From NCBI GenBank assembly GCA_051747425.1, contig JBNJGD010000012.1, positions 1-64,000 of the forward strand: a stretch of DNA of 64,000 bases, in the 5' to 3' direction. The notes beneath the pieces are model-generated. The model made no database searches, was not told where the DNA came from, and was given only the letters and a program-made list of their open reading frames with translations. Position 1 is the stretch's first letter; the number at the start of each line of letters is the position of its first letter. The translations under genes and the position numbers were made by a program. Below, piece by piece: positions 1-8,482 of this stretch. Source of the stretch: HTCC5015 sp051747425. GTDB lineage: Bacteria; Pseudomonadota; Gammaproteobacteria; HTCC5015.

Positions 1-66
1 CTGGTGCATATCGCCTATGGCGTACTCAAGCACCAAACCAGCTACTGCCCTCAAGGCGCAACTTGA
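1..66 (+). mobile_element. IS110-type transposase, C-terminal end only (cut by window edge)
   Basis: The first 21 codons, ending at a TGA, read through HIAYGVLKHQTSY. This matches the usual end of IS110/IS116/IS902-family transposases, which close with a (L/H)-(A/I)-(Y/F)-GVLK segment. These enzymes combine a RuvC-like DEDD domain with a C-terminal serine-containing domain; neither is visible because the gene starts outside the window. The fragment lies just before the polysaccharide locus, a common place for insertion sequences. Whether the element is intact cannot be judged. Confidence 0.6.
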
Positions 67-109
67 TCCTTGAGAGCTGTAGGGACAGATGGTATCTACC
101 ATTCAGGGT

Positions 110-134
110 TGGCCCGGAGACGGGCCTCCTACGG
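110..134. repeat. REP-like palindrome (family D partner)
   Basis: GGCCCG-gaga-CGGGCC followed by TCCTACGG. The same palindrome with the same TCCTAC flank occurs beside the RAYT gene at 28683-28704 and 29210-29290, so this is a dispersed REP of that family. It lies in the leader region of the polysaccharide locus. Confidence 0.6.
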
Positions 135-252
135 TTTTGACAAAAAATTCACGCGACTCACTCACAAACCCGCGGCAAAAAAGGTAGAATGGCCCGGGCT
201 TAAGGAGAGGCGCCAAAGCCTTGTATAACCACGATAAAAGAGCAAAAAAAGG

Positions 253-1554
253 ATGACCCAATCTCTCTCTGACACCAAAATCGCCGTGATCGGCCTGGGC
301 TATGTGGGCCTGCCCCTGGCGGCGGAGTTCGGCAAGCAATACGAAGTGGTGGGCTTTGACATCAACCCGCAGCGGGTGGATGAACTGCTGGCGGGCCACG
401 ACAGCACCCTGGAACTCACCGATGAAGAACTGGCCCAGGCCAAAGGGCTCACCTTCACCACCGAGCTGGAAAAGATCCGCGCCTGCAATGTCTACATCGT
501 CACCGTGCCCACCCCGGTGGATGAGGCCAACCGCCCGGATTTCACCCCACTGGAAAAAGCCTCTCAGGTCATCGGCAGCGTGCTCAAAAACGGCGACAAA
601 GTGATCTACGAATCCACCGTCTTCCCCGGCTGCACCGAGGAAATCTGCGTGCCCGAGCTGGAAAAGGCCTCCGGCCTGGTCTTCAACCAGGACTTCTACT
701 GCGGCTACAGCCCCGAGCGCATCAACCCCGGCGACAAGGTCAATCGCTTGCCGACCATCGTCAAAATCACCAGTGGCTCCACGCCCCAAGTGGCGGATTT
801 TGTGGACAGCCTCTACGCCAGCATCGTCACCGCCGGCACCCACCGCGCCCCCTCCATGAAAGTGGCCGAGGCCGCCAAGGTGATCGAGAACACCCAGCGC
901 GACATCAACATTGGCCTGATGAACGAACTCTCGGTGCTGTTTGACCGCATTGGCATCGACACCAATGCCGTGATCGACGCCGCCGCTACCAAGTGGAACT
1001 TCCTGCGCTTCAACCCCGGCCTGGTGGGCGGCCATTGCATTGGCGTCGACCCCTATTACCTCACCTACAAGGCCGAGCAGGTGGGCTACCTGCCCCAGAT
1101 GATCCTGGCCGGCCGCCGCCTCAATGACAACATGGGCCGCTATGTGGCCCGCAACACCATCCGCAAAATGCTGCAAAAGGGCATGGATGTACCCCGCTGC
1201 CGCATTGGGCTTCTGGGCGTGACTTTCAAGGAAAACTGTCCGGACATCCGCAACAGTAAGGTCATCGATGTGATCCGCGAGCTGGAAACCTGGGGTGCCA
1301 ATGTCGTCTTGTCTGACGCCTGGGCCAACCCCGATGAATTTCGCCAGGAATACGGCCATGAACTGGGTCGGATTGATGAGGAAAACCCCGTCGATGCCTT
1401 GATTGTGGCCGTGGGTCACCACGAGTATCGCGAGCTTACCGCCGACCAGCTCTGTGCCCTGGTCAAGCACGATCAGCCGTTGATTATTGATGTAAAGGGG
1501 CTCTTCCCGCAGGCCGAACTGGAAGCCAAAGGCTGCACGGTATTTCGACTGTAA
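253..1554 (+). CDS. tviB: UDP-N-acetylhexosamine 6-dehydrogenase (TviB/WbpO type)
   Basis: Oxidises C6 of a UDP-N-acetylhexosamine to the uronic acid using two NAD+, in the cytoplasm; TviB/WbpO enzymes act on UDP-GalNAc or UDP-GlcNAc. The 433 residues match the family length. The N-terminal Rossmann motif GLGYVGLP is at 14-21, and the catalytic cysteine is Cys262 in GGHCIGVDPYYL. The stretch WNFLRFNPGLVGGHCIG is typical of the TviB/WbpO branch rather than WbpA. An AAGGA-like ribosome site directly precedes the ATG. It is the first gene of the nucleotide-sugar set, 31 bp ahead of a WbpB-like oxidoreductase, which suggests a diamino-uronic acid product. The sugar isomer (gluco or galacto) cannot be read from sequence. 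Confidence 0.88.
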   Translation: MTQSLSDTKIAVIGLGYVGLPLAAEFGKQYEVVGFDINPQRVDELLAGHDSTLELTDEELAQAKGLTFTTELEKIRACNVYIVTVPTPVDEANRPDFTPLEKASQVIGSVLKNGDKVIYESTVFPGCTEEICVPELEKASGLVFNQDFYCGYSPERINPGDKVNRLPTIVKITSGSTPQVADFVDSLYASIVTAGTHRAPSMKVAEAAKVIENTQRDINIGLMNELSVLFDRIGIDTNAVIDAAATKWNFLRFNPGLVGGHCIGVDPYYLTYKAEQVGYLPQMILAGRRLNDNMGRYVARNTIRKMLQKGMDVPRCRIGLLGVTFKENCPDIRNSKVIDVIRELETWGANVVLSDAWANPDEFRQEYGHELGRIDEENPVDALIVAVGHHEYRELTADQLCALVKHDQPLIIDVKGLFPQAELEAKGCTVFRL

Positions 1555-1585
1555 ACGGGCACAACAAAAAGGAAGCGAACAGAAC

Positions 1586-2629
1586 ATGATTGAAAACCGC
1601 AAAGTCAGATTTGCCCTGGTGGGCGCCGGAAGAATCGCCAACAACCACATGGGCGCCATTGAAAAGCACGCCGACCGCTGCGAACTGGTGGACATCTGCG
1701 ACACCAACCCCGAGGTCCTCAAGGCGGCGGTGGAGCGCACCGGCGCCCGTGGCCACAGCAACCTGGAAGAGATGCTGGCCAACAGCAATGCCGATATTGT
1801 CGTCCTCACCACCCCCAGCGGCCTGCACCCGCGCCAGACGGTTCAGGTAGCCAGAAGCGGCAAGCATGTGATGACGGAAAAGCCCATGGCCACCCGCTGG
1901 CAGGACGGTCTGGACATGGTCAAGGCCTGCGACGACCACGGCGTGCAACTGTTTGTGGTCAAGCAGAATCGCCAGAACGCCACCCTGCAGTTGCTGAAAA
2001 AAGTGGTGGAACAGCGTCGATTCGGCAAAATCTACAATGTGGCCGTCAATGTCTTCTGGACCCGCCCCCAGGACTACTACGACCAGGCCCCCTGGCGCGG
2101 CACCTGGGAGTTCGACGGCGGTGCCTTTATGAACCAGGCCAGCCACTACATCGACCTGCTGGACTGGCTGATCGGCCCGGTGGAGAGCGTGATGGCCTAC
2201 ACCGCCATTCAGGCCCGCCACATCGAGGTGGAAGACTCCGGCGTGGCCGCTCTGCAGTGGCGCAGTGGTGCCATGGGCACGCTCAATGTCAGCATGCTCA
2301 CCTACCCCAAAAACTACGAGGGCAGCATCACCATTATTGGCGAGAAGGGCACCGTGCGCGTGGGCGGCGTGGCCGTCAACGAGATCCAGCACTGGGAGTT
2401 CGAGGACGAACGCCCCGAAGACGCCCAGATCAAGGAGGCCAGCTACGAGACCACCAGCGTCTACGGCTTTGGCCATCCGCTGTACTATGACAATGTGATC
2501 AATGTGCTCACCAAGGGCGACAAACCGCTCACCGATGGCCGCTCCGGCCTCAAGAGCATGGAGCTGCTGACCGCCCTGTACCGCTCCGCGCGAGACCAGC
2601 AGCGAGTGGCTCTGCCACTTGAGATTTAA
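1586..2629 (+). CDS. Gfo/Idh/MocA-family oxidoreductase, WbpB/WlbA-like
   Basis: Probably oxidises the 3-hydroxyl of a UDP-N-acetylhexosaminuronic acid to the 3-keto form, as WbpB does together with the aminotransferase WbpE. The 347 residues show an N-terminal NAD-binding fold (GAGRIA, residues 13-18) and the hallmark EKP at 98-100, which contributes the catalytic lysine. The C-terminal half has the usual Gfo/Idh beta-sheet domain (GEKGTVRVGG). It lies between the 6-dehydrogenase and an acyltransferase and is presumably cotranscribed with them. The reaction is inferred from gene neighbours; the fold assignment is firm. Confidence 0.82.
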   Translation: MIENRKVRFALVGAGRIANNHMGAIEKHADRCELVDICDTNPEVLKAAVERTGARGHSNLEEMLANSNADIVVLTTPSGLHPRQTVQVARSGKHVMTEKPMATRWQDGLDMVKACDDHGVQLFVVKQNRQNATLQLLKKVVEQRRFGKIYNVAVNVFWTRPQDYYDQAPWRGTWEFDGGAFMNQASHYIDLLDWLIGPVESVMAYTAIQARHIEVEDSGVAALQWRSGAMGTLNVSMLTYPKNYEGSITIIGEKGTVRVGGVAVNEIQHWEFEDERPEDAQIKEASYETTSVYGFGHPLYYDNVINVLTKGDKPLTDGRSGLKSMELLTALYRSARDQQRVALPLEI

Positions 2630-2643
2630 CCGGGAAGATTCTT

Positions 2644-3546
2644 ATGTTCACAGGAAATACAAAATGGTTAAGCGAATTCCAAGATGAAGTGGGTTTTGGT
2701 GTCATGAGGGACTGTGAGTTCTCTTTTGCTGCAAAAATTCCGTCTGATGTCGACAAGCGAGTGGTTCCCTGCGGTACTCCTGAACATGTAGCGTTGGCAG
2801 CTCAAGAGGAGGGCGTAGTCGGCGTCATAACCACCGAAGCCTGCCAGGCTGATGTTCCAAAACATTTAGGCTTGGCTATCAGTGAAGTGCCGGTTGATAC
2901 ATGCAACAAATTGCATGAGACCCTTGTTTTGATTGAGGGGTTTCAGTGGGAGGATTTTGAAACCATGGTGCACCCGGAGGCCATAGTGCACCCAACTGCC
3001 ACTATCGCTGAAAAGAATGTCGTTATTGGCAAAGGCACGACAATTGGCCCTAACTCTGTCGTTTTTGAGAGATCCATAATTGGTGAAGACAGTCATATCG
3101 GGGAGAGTGTCGTAGTAGGCCTCGATGCCCTTGAAATCACCAGTCTTGGTGGGAAGAGGCGTGTGTTGAAACAGGCTGGCGGTGTAAAGATTGGCAACAA
3201 TGTCACGATTCTGGCCAAAACGACAGTTGTTCGTGCAACTTTTGGCGGTTTTACGGAACTTGAGGATGAAGCCATCGTCGATGTTTTGGTTCACATCGCC
3301 CATGACTGCAAAATTAAAAAACGGGCAACACTGGTTGCCTGTTCTGAAATTTCAGGTCGATGTGTTATTGGCGAAGATGCATATATTGGCCCAAATGCCT
3401 GCCTGAGAAATGGCATTACAGTTGGCAACAACTCCAAAGTAACAATGGGCGCTGTTGTAACGAGAGATGTTCCAAAAGACACCATGGTTTCAGGCAATTT
3501 CGCTGTGGAACATTCCAAGTGGCTTAATTTTGTAAAGGAGTTGTGA
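2644..3546 (+). CDS. Left-handed beta-helix sugar N-acyltransferase, LpxD-like architecture
   Basis: A hexapeptide-repeat acyltransferase that probably N-acetylates the 3-amino group of the nucleotide sugar made by its neighbours. Residues from about 110 onward are imperfect hexapeptide repeats (for example VVIGKGTTIGPNSVVFERS), with VHIAHDC at the position of the LpxD catalytic histidine. The N-terminal 100 residues resemble the non-helical domain of LpxD. At 300 residues it is longer than the approximately 190-residue WbpD, so it is not a WbpD orthologue although it fills that slot. The DNA is clearly AT-richer than the flanking genes, which suggests separate acquisition. It stops one base before the aminotransferase start codon. 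Confidence 0.72.
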   Translation: MFTGNTKWLSEFQDEVGFGVMRDCEFSFAAKIPSDVDKRVVPCGTPEHVALAAQEEGVVGVITTEACQADVPKHLGLAISEVPVDTCNKLHETLVLIEGFQWEDFETMVHPEAIVHPTATIAEKNVVIGKGTTIGPNSVVFERSIIGEDSHIGESVVVGLDALEITSLGGKRRVLKQAGGVKIGNNVTILAKTTVVRATFGGFTELEDEAIVDVLVHIAHDCKIKKRATLVACSEISGRCVIGEDAYIGPNACLRNGITVGNNSKVTMGAVVTRDVPKDTMVSGNFAVEHSKWLNFVKEL

Positions 3547-3547
3547 A

Positions 3548-4714
3548 ATGCAATTCATCGACCTGGCCGCACAGCAGGCCCGCATCAAAGACCAAATCGA
3601 CGCCAACATCCAGAAGGTGCTGGCCCACGGCCAGTACATCAAGGGCCCGGAAGTAGCCGAACTGGAGCAAAAGCTGGCGGAATTCACCGGCGCCAAGCAC
3701 TGCATCGGCGTGGCCAACGGCACCGACGCCCTGCAAATCGCCCTGATGGCCGCCGACATTGGCCCCGGCGACGAAGTGATTACCCCCGGATTTACCTTTA
3801 TTGCCACCGCCGAAGCCGTGGCCCTGGTGGGCGCCAAACCCGTGTATGTCGATGTTCAGGAAGCTACCTACAACATCGATCCGGAAAAAATCGAGGCCCT
3901 GATCACCCCCAACACCAAGGCGATTATCCCGGTATCCCTCTACGGCCAGTGCGCCGACTTTGACGCCATCAACGCCATTGCCGAAAAGCACGGCCTCACC
4001 GTGATTGAAGACGCCGCCCAAAGCCTGGGTGCGACCTACAAGGGCCGCCGCTCGTGTAACCTCAGTCATATGGGCACGGCCTCCTTCTTCCCGAGTAAAC
4101 CTCTGGGCTGCTACGGCGACGGTGGCGCGATTTTTACCAGCGACGACGAACTGGCCGAGCAAATCAAGCAGATTGCCAACCATGGCCAGGATCGCCGCTA
4201 CCACCACGCCCGCATCGGCGTGAACAGCCGCCTTGACACCCTGCAGGCCGCCATCCTCCTGCCCAAGCTGGCCATCTTCCAGGACGAGCTGGACAAGCGC
4301 GACCAGGTCGCCAGCCGCTACACCGAACTCCTTACACCCCTCTCCCTCGACGGGAGAGGGGCCGGGGGAGAGGGCGATCACTCCCCCTCTCCCTCGGCGG
4401 GAGAGGGGCAAGGGGAGAGGGTGAAAAAAATCATCCCCCCCTTCATCGAAGACCACAACACCAGCGCCTGGGCCCAATACACCATCCGCGTCCCCAACCG
4501 CGAACAGGTCCAGGAAAAACTCAAAGAGCTCGGCATCCCCACAGCGGTCCACTACCCCATACCGCTGAACCGCCAACCGGCCGTGGAAGACTTAAGCGCA
4601 CAACTGCCCGTGGGCGACAAGGTAGCGGAAGAGGTCATGAGCTTGCCCATGCACCCCTACATGAGCGAAGAGCAAATCCAGCAAATTGTAGAGGCACTGG
4701 CGAAAGCAATATAA
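3548..4714 (+). CDS. DegT/DnrJ/EryC1 aminotransferase, WbpE-like, with an in-frame repeat insertion
   Basis: PLP enzyme that transfers an amino group to a keto-sugar nucleotide; by context it aminates C3 of a UDP-3-keto-uronic acid. The PLP lysine is Lys184 in FFPSKPLGCYGDGG, with GTDALQIAL near 58-66 and IEDAAQSLGA near 153-162 typical of the family. Residues about 264-292 are low-complexity (Gly/Ser/Pro/Glu) and are encoded by two copies of a CCCCTCTCCC palindrome (4337-4421). Family members run straight from the helix ending RYTELL to the strand IIPPFIE, so this is an insertion of about 29 residues. The reading frame is preserved. An AAGGAG site precedes the ATG. Confidence 0.85.
   Translation: MQFIDLAAQQARIKDQIDANIQKVLAHGQYIKGPEVAELEQKLAEFTGAKHCIGVANGTDALQIALMAADIGPGDEVITPGFTFIATAEAVALVGAKPVYVDVQEATYNIDPEKIEALITPNTKAIIPVSLYGQCADFDAINAIAEKHGLTVIEDAAQSLGATYKGRRSCNLSHMGTASFFPSKPLGCYGDGGAIFTSDDELAEQIKQIANHGQDRRYHHARIGVNSRLDTLQAAILLPKLAIFQDELDKRDQVASRYTELLTPLSLDGRGAGGEGDHSPSPSAGEGQGERVKKIIPPFIEDHNTSAWAQYTIRVPNREQVQEKLKELGIPTAVHYPIPLNRQPAVEDLSAQLPVGDKVAEEVMSLPMHPYMSEEQIQQIVEALAKAI
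4337..4421. repeat. Tandem pair of GC-rich palindromes inside a coding sequence
   Basis: Two near-identical 38-nt units lie at 4337-4374 and 4384-4421. Each is CCCCTCTCCC, a 5-nt loop, GGGAGAGGGG, then a further G-rich GGGGAGAGGG half-site. The units are offset by 47 nt, so they are read in two different frames (PLSLDGRGAGGEG, then PSPSAGEGQGERV). No other copy is evident in the window. Confidence 0.85.
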
Positions 4715-4715
4715 G

Positions 4716-4752
4716 CGTCTCTCCGGACAGCGCAAAGCGCTACCCGGAAACT
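4716..4752. repeat. Degenerate family B palindrome
   Basis: CTCCGGACAGCGCAAAGCGC followed by TACCCGGAA is a decayed copy of the CCGGAAAGCGC...GCGCTTATCCGG palindrome seen at 20556, 21376, 23035 and 31318. It fills the short gap before the flippase gene. Confidence 0.5.
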
Positions 4753-4835
4753 GAATGCTGAAACTGACAATCTTGCTAAGCTTCAAGCCATAACGAGGTT
4801 TGGGTGGCGAGCTACGGCAGATCAAGGGTGGAAAA

Positions 4836-6083
4836 TTGAATTTTGCGCTAAAGAAAATGCTTTATTCAGCAAGTGGTTTAGTCGCACTAAAGTTGCTGGG
4901 CGCGGCTGCAAATTTTGCCGTAGTGGTTATCATAGCTCAGAACATCAGTGTGGCAGAAGCTGGTCTGTATTTTTATATATTTTCAGCAATCCTTGTCGGT
5001 TCGGTAATTTGCCGAGCTGGACTTGATCACTACATTATTCGAGAAGTTGCCAGGGCAGAAGGTTCTACGGATAAATCCAAGCTGGCGGCCGAAAAAGTGT
5101 CATTAATATTGATGTTTGCTTTTGGTTTGTCGCTTTCCATTGGGGGGTTATTGGTCATTTCACTTGGTGCATCCGGGAGTGAAGGAGAAGAAGTCATAAT
5201 AGCGGCAATGGCCTGCTTGATAGTGCTGTTTCATTCCTGGGCCAATGTTGGGGCCAGTGTGCTTCAGGGGCAGGGCAGGTCTTTTGAATCGGGGTTGGCA
5301 ATGTCTGCGGGAGTTCCCGTAGTCAATTTATTGCTGTTGCTTCTCGCATACACAGCGGGGCACCTGAATTTAATGGTTGTTGTTCTGACACTTCTCGTGG
5401 CCAATGCACTGACGGGATTAATTGCCCTGGTGCGGATAAGAGAATCGGTTGTTTATGCAATGCCGAAGTATGGAGACTTGAAAAGCATTATTGGAGAGGG
5501 GAAAGACTTTTTCTTTACCAAGCTTTTGCAGATTGGCTATGACCAGGCGCCAATCATTATTGTAGGGCTGTTGCTGGGGTCGGCCTCAACAGCGATATTG
5601 GGCGTTGCTTCACGAGTGTCCAGCTTGATTGGTTATGTAAATACCTCTGTAAGCCGGGTTACCGCCCCGCTTTTTGCGTCTCACTCGGAAAACGCCGAAG
5701 GGCAGCCAAAGCTACACAGGCTTTCCAGGTGGCTGATGCTGTTCGGGGGGCTTCAGTTGGTGGTTGTTGTGTTTCTTTCTTTTTATTCAGAGGAAATATT
5801 GAGGTTTTTTGGCGAGAGCTATGTAGAAGGCCGCTATGTAATGATAGGGCTGCTGGTTAATCAGGCCATAGTTTACTTCGTTACGCGCGGCTTGATGGAG
5901 CTGCAAATGACCAACAAGGATGTTGATGCCACGAGAGTTAGCATTATCAGAGCGGTTGTTTTCTTGCTTTCTGTTTGGCCTTTGGCTTTTTACGCGGAAT
6001 TAGAGGGTGTTGTCCTGGCTATCATGATTTCAACACTGGTTTCATGTGTGCTTATAGCGGGATATTCCAGGAGTGAAAGATGA
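4836..6083 (+). CDS. Wzx-type oligosaccharide flippase
   Basis: Polytopic inner-membrane protein expected to flip undecaprenyl-linked repeat units to the periplasm. The product has about 12 hydrophobic segments and the MOP/MVF-superfamily pattern, with an amphipathic N-terminus, long TM hairpins and a GRYVMIGLLVNQ-type C-terminal half. I placed the start at the TTG at 4836 because AAGGGTGG lies just upstream; a TTG at 4800 or the ATG at 4857 are alternatives. It overlaps the polymerase gene by 4 bp (ATGA). This is the first gene of the AT-richer cassette, a base-composition change typical of horizontally exchanged O-antigen genes. Confidence 0.82.
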   Translation: MNFALKKMLYSASGLVALKLLGAAANFAVVVIIAQNISVAEAGLYFYIFSAILVGSVICRAGLDHYIIREVARAEGSTDKSKLAAEKVSLILMFAFGLSLSIGGLLVISLGASGSEGEEVIIAAMACLIVLFHSWANVGASVLQGQGRSFESGLAMSAGVPVVNLLLLLLAYTAGHLNLMVVVLTLLVANALTGLIALVRIRESVVYAMPKYGDLKSIIGEGKDFFFTKLLQIGYDQAPIIIVGLLLGSASTAILGVASRVSSLIGYVNTSVSRVTAPLFASHSENAEGQPKLHRLSRWLMLFGGLQLVVVVFLSFYSEEILRFFGESYVEGRYVMIGLLVNQAIVYFVTRGLMELQMTNKDVDATRVSIIRAVVFLLSVWPLAFYAELEGVVLAIMISTLVSCVLIAGYSRSER

Positions 6084-7186
6084 TCAGGGGCGAGTCTTTA
6101 CTGAACTTTTTAAGCCCTTTTTTGCTCCTTTCTTATATGTTTGTAGGGGACTATATGCTGGGAGAGGCCCCGGCATTTCTGGTGGTCTGGTTTTCTGTAT
6201 TGCTGTTCCGTTATATAGGTAACTCCCCGATAACTCGCTCAGAGATTGTGGTTCAGGCAATATTGTTTTTAATATTATCCCCTTACCTTTTAAAATTAAT
6301 CACTACTATTAGTGAGTATAATTATTGGGTTTTTTCGTCGATACTTTTGGTGAATGTGGTTCCGCTTTTCTCCAGGTCCATTGACTCTGCTGCTGCGGGG
6401 GTTGGTCAATATGTTTTGATTATCGCCTCCTTTTTTGCAGGGGTTGTGATTTGGGGAGGCGTTCGGGAAGGGCTGGTTTTTGGGCCTAATGTACTCTACA
6501 GGGTTTTCGGTGTAGTTGCTTTTTTGTCGCTAACCAGACTGTATTCGTACCATGAAGATGGAGTAGATAGCGGTCTTTTAAAAGCAGTTTTGCCTCTCTG
6601 TCTTTTGTCCTTTTCAATTTTTGCAACAGGCTCCAGGGGTGGAGTGGTAGTTGTTTTCTTCATGGTGATTTTCTTTCTCTTCTTGGTCATGAAAAAGAAA
6701 TCCATTGCGTATGTTTCGCCTTTTTTATTGGGCTTTTTCTATTGGGTTTTTGACCATTGGGTAGCTATACAGTCTGCCGTCGGCCGAAGTCTTCAGTTCG
6801 GCATCAGTGAAGGCAGCGGTTCGGTGCGGCTCATTCTTCTAAAAAACGCGAGCGATTATATTGACCAGGCAACTCTGGGCGAGGTGATTTTTGGCGCGGG
6901 CCATCCAAACAGGTTCTATCCTGTGGAAAGCCTCTATCCCCACAATTTTTTTGTCGAGTTGCTTGTCTACCACGGTGTTTATCTGACGGCAATAGTGGCA
7001 ACTTCATTGGTTCTGAGTGCCTATGCTTTTAAGAAAAGTGTGTGCTTCCGTAAAATCCTTTTGATTTTTTTACCGGTTTATGTCGGGGCAATGTTCTCAG
7101 GACAGTTTATGGACCACCCGTATTTGGTATCTTTGCCAATCGTTATAGCGCTTTACGGCTTTTTCTCAAAAAAACAACCAGCCTGA
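6080..7186 (+). CDS. Wzy-type O-antigen polymerase
   Basis: Predicted inner-membrane polymerase that joins lipid-linked repeat units in the periplasm. The 368-residue product has about ten transmembrane segments, an ATGSRGG motif near 182-188 (the SRGG signature of Wzy/WaaL proteins), and a large C-proximal periplasmic loop ending in PHNFFVELLVYHG, typical of this class. Sequences of Wzy proteins are poorly conserved, so the call rests on topology, those motifs and its place directly after the flippase. The gene is AT-rich like its neighbours. Confidence 0.8.
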   Translation: MIRGESLLNFLSPFLLLSYMFVGDYMLGEAPAFLVVWFSVLLFRYIGNSPITRSEIVVQAILFLILSPYLLKLITTISEYNYWVFSSILLVNVVPLFSRSIDSAAAGVGQYVLIIASFFAGVVIWGGVREGLVFGPNVLYRVFGVVAFLSLTRLYSYHEDGVDSGLLKAVLPLCLLSFSIFATGSRGGVVVVFFMVIFFLFLVMKKKSIAYVSPFLLGFFYWVFDHWVAIQSAVGRSLQFGISEGSGSVRLILLKNASDYIDQATLGEVIFGAGHPNRFYPVESLYPHNFFVELLVYHGVYLTAIVATSLVLSAYAFKKSVCFRKILLIFLPVYVGAMFSGQFMDHPYLVSLPIVIALYGFFSKKQPA

Positions 7187-7240
7187 ATATCCAGGTAAAT
7201 AAGCAGGTAATTTTTTGAGGGGGCTATAGGAACAGTATTT

Positions 7241-8482
7241 GTGAAATCTTCCGGAAAAACAGTGTGGATTATTAATCAGTACGGCTCTTTGCCTTCTACC
7301 GGCATAGGTGGGCGGCATCGCCATTTGTCTCGTGAGTTATCCCGGCTGGGGCACAAGGTGACGCTTGTGTCTGCCCGTTGGACGCATGGGACGAGGGATG
7401 ATACAGCGGCTGACTCTGCTCCGGAGCAGGAGGTTTTTGAAGGGTTCAGGTTTTTACGCATTCCCGTCAGCAAGTACAAACATGCCCACGACAAGAAGCG
7501 CATAGTCAACTGGTTTGTCTTTGCATGGCGAATTGCAAAGTTACCAGGGATTCTGTCAGAAAGGCCTGATGTTATCATCTACTCATCACCTTCCCTGTTT
7601 GGCTATTTGTCGGCGTATCGTCTTGCCAAAAAATACAATGCCAGGCTGATTTTTGAAGTTCGGGATATTTGGCCATTAACCCTTATACATTTGGGAGGTT
7701 ATTCGCCTAATCACCCATTTATTCGGCTAATGCAGTGGGTGGAGGATTTTGCTTACAGGACTTGCGACCATGCCATTGCCAATGGGGAGGGGGTTGTAGA
7801 GCATATGGTTTCCAGGGGGCTGCCGCGTGAAAAATTTACCTGGATTCCTAATGGCTATTCAGAAGAGGAGTTGAGCCAGGTCGACCCAGCTGATGACGCC
7901 ATTCTGGATGCCATTAAAAAGCAACCTTTTTCTGTGACTTATACCGGCGCTATCGGGGAGGCAAACTCTCTTGATACACTGATCTCGGCCGCGGAGATTT
8001 TGAAAGAGCGCAGCGATATACATTTTAATATTGTGGGGCGCGGGCGACTGGCTCATGAGCTTGAAAAGTCAGCTCAAGAAAAAGGGCTGTTTAATGTTCA
8101 TTTTTGGGGTTCTGTGCCGAAGAGTCAGGTTCAGTCGGTTCTTCAGTCGTCTGATGTTTGCGTGATTTGTTGGAGGGATAGTGTTCTTTATAAACATGGA
8201 TTGGCGGCCAACAAGTTGTTTGATTATCTGTATTCAGGGCGCCCAGTTATCAATGCTTATTCTGGAGGCTATGATATCGTTGAGCGCTATCAAGCTGGGG
8301 TGACGGTTCCGGCAGAAAATCCAGTGGCTCTGTCTAAGGCTGTGGAAAGCCTGGCAGAATTAAATTCTCAAAAGCTTCTTTCAATGGGCGAGCGAGGGAG
8401 GCGAGCTTCTTTCGAGTATCACGAGTATGGGAAAATTGCAGCCAAGTTAAACTGTGTTTTGACCAGTGAGTTATCGGCGTGA
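7241..8482 (+). CDS. GT4 glycosyltransferase (WbuB-like)
   Basis: Cytoplasmic GT-B fold transferase adding a sugar to the repeat unit. The N-terminal half starts with IGGRHRHLSRELSRLGH, the acceptor-domain loop seen in WbuB/WlbH-like enzymes. The C-terminal half carries the nucleotide-sugar site with KLFDYLYSGRPVI, where many GT4 enzymes have the E-x7-E element; here the first acidic position is replaced. I took the GTG at 7241 as start, with a GAGGGGG tract upstream. The 3' end overlaps the next start codon by 4 bp, so the two genes are translationally coupled. Donor sugar unknown. Confidence 0.83.
   Translation: MKSSGKTVWIINQYGSLPSTGIGGRHRHLSRELSRLGHKVTLVSARWTHGTRDDTAADSAPEQEVFEGFRFLRIPVSKYKHAHDKKRIVNWFVFAWRIAKLPGILSERPDVIIYSSPSLFGYLSAYRLAKKYNARLIFEVRDIWPLTLIHLGGYSPNHPFIRLMQWVEDFAYRTCDHAIANGEGVVEHMVSRGLPREKFTWIPNGYSEEELSQVDPADDAILDAIKKQPFSVTYTGAIGEANSLDTLISAAEILKERSDIHFNIVGRGRLAHELEKSAQEKGLFNVHFWGSVPKSQVQSVLQSSDVCVICWRDSVLYKHGLAANKLFDYLYSGRPVINAYSGGYDIVERYQAGVTVPAENPVALSKAVESLAELNSQKLLSMGERGRRASFEYHEYGKIAAKLNCVLTSELSA

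Noticed and set aside
181..252. JUMPstart/ops antitermination element before the polysaccharide locus
   Set aside because: The leader has AAGGTAGAAT but not the GGCGGTAG core required for RfaH recruitment. Possible -10 boxes (TAGAAT 185-190, TATAAC 224-229) lack convincing -35 partners, so no promoter is listed.
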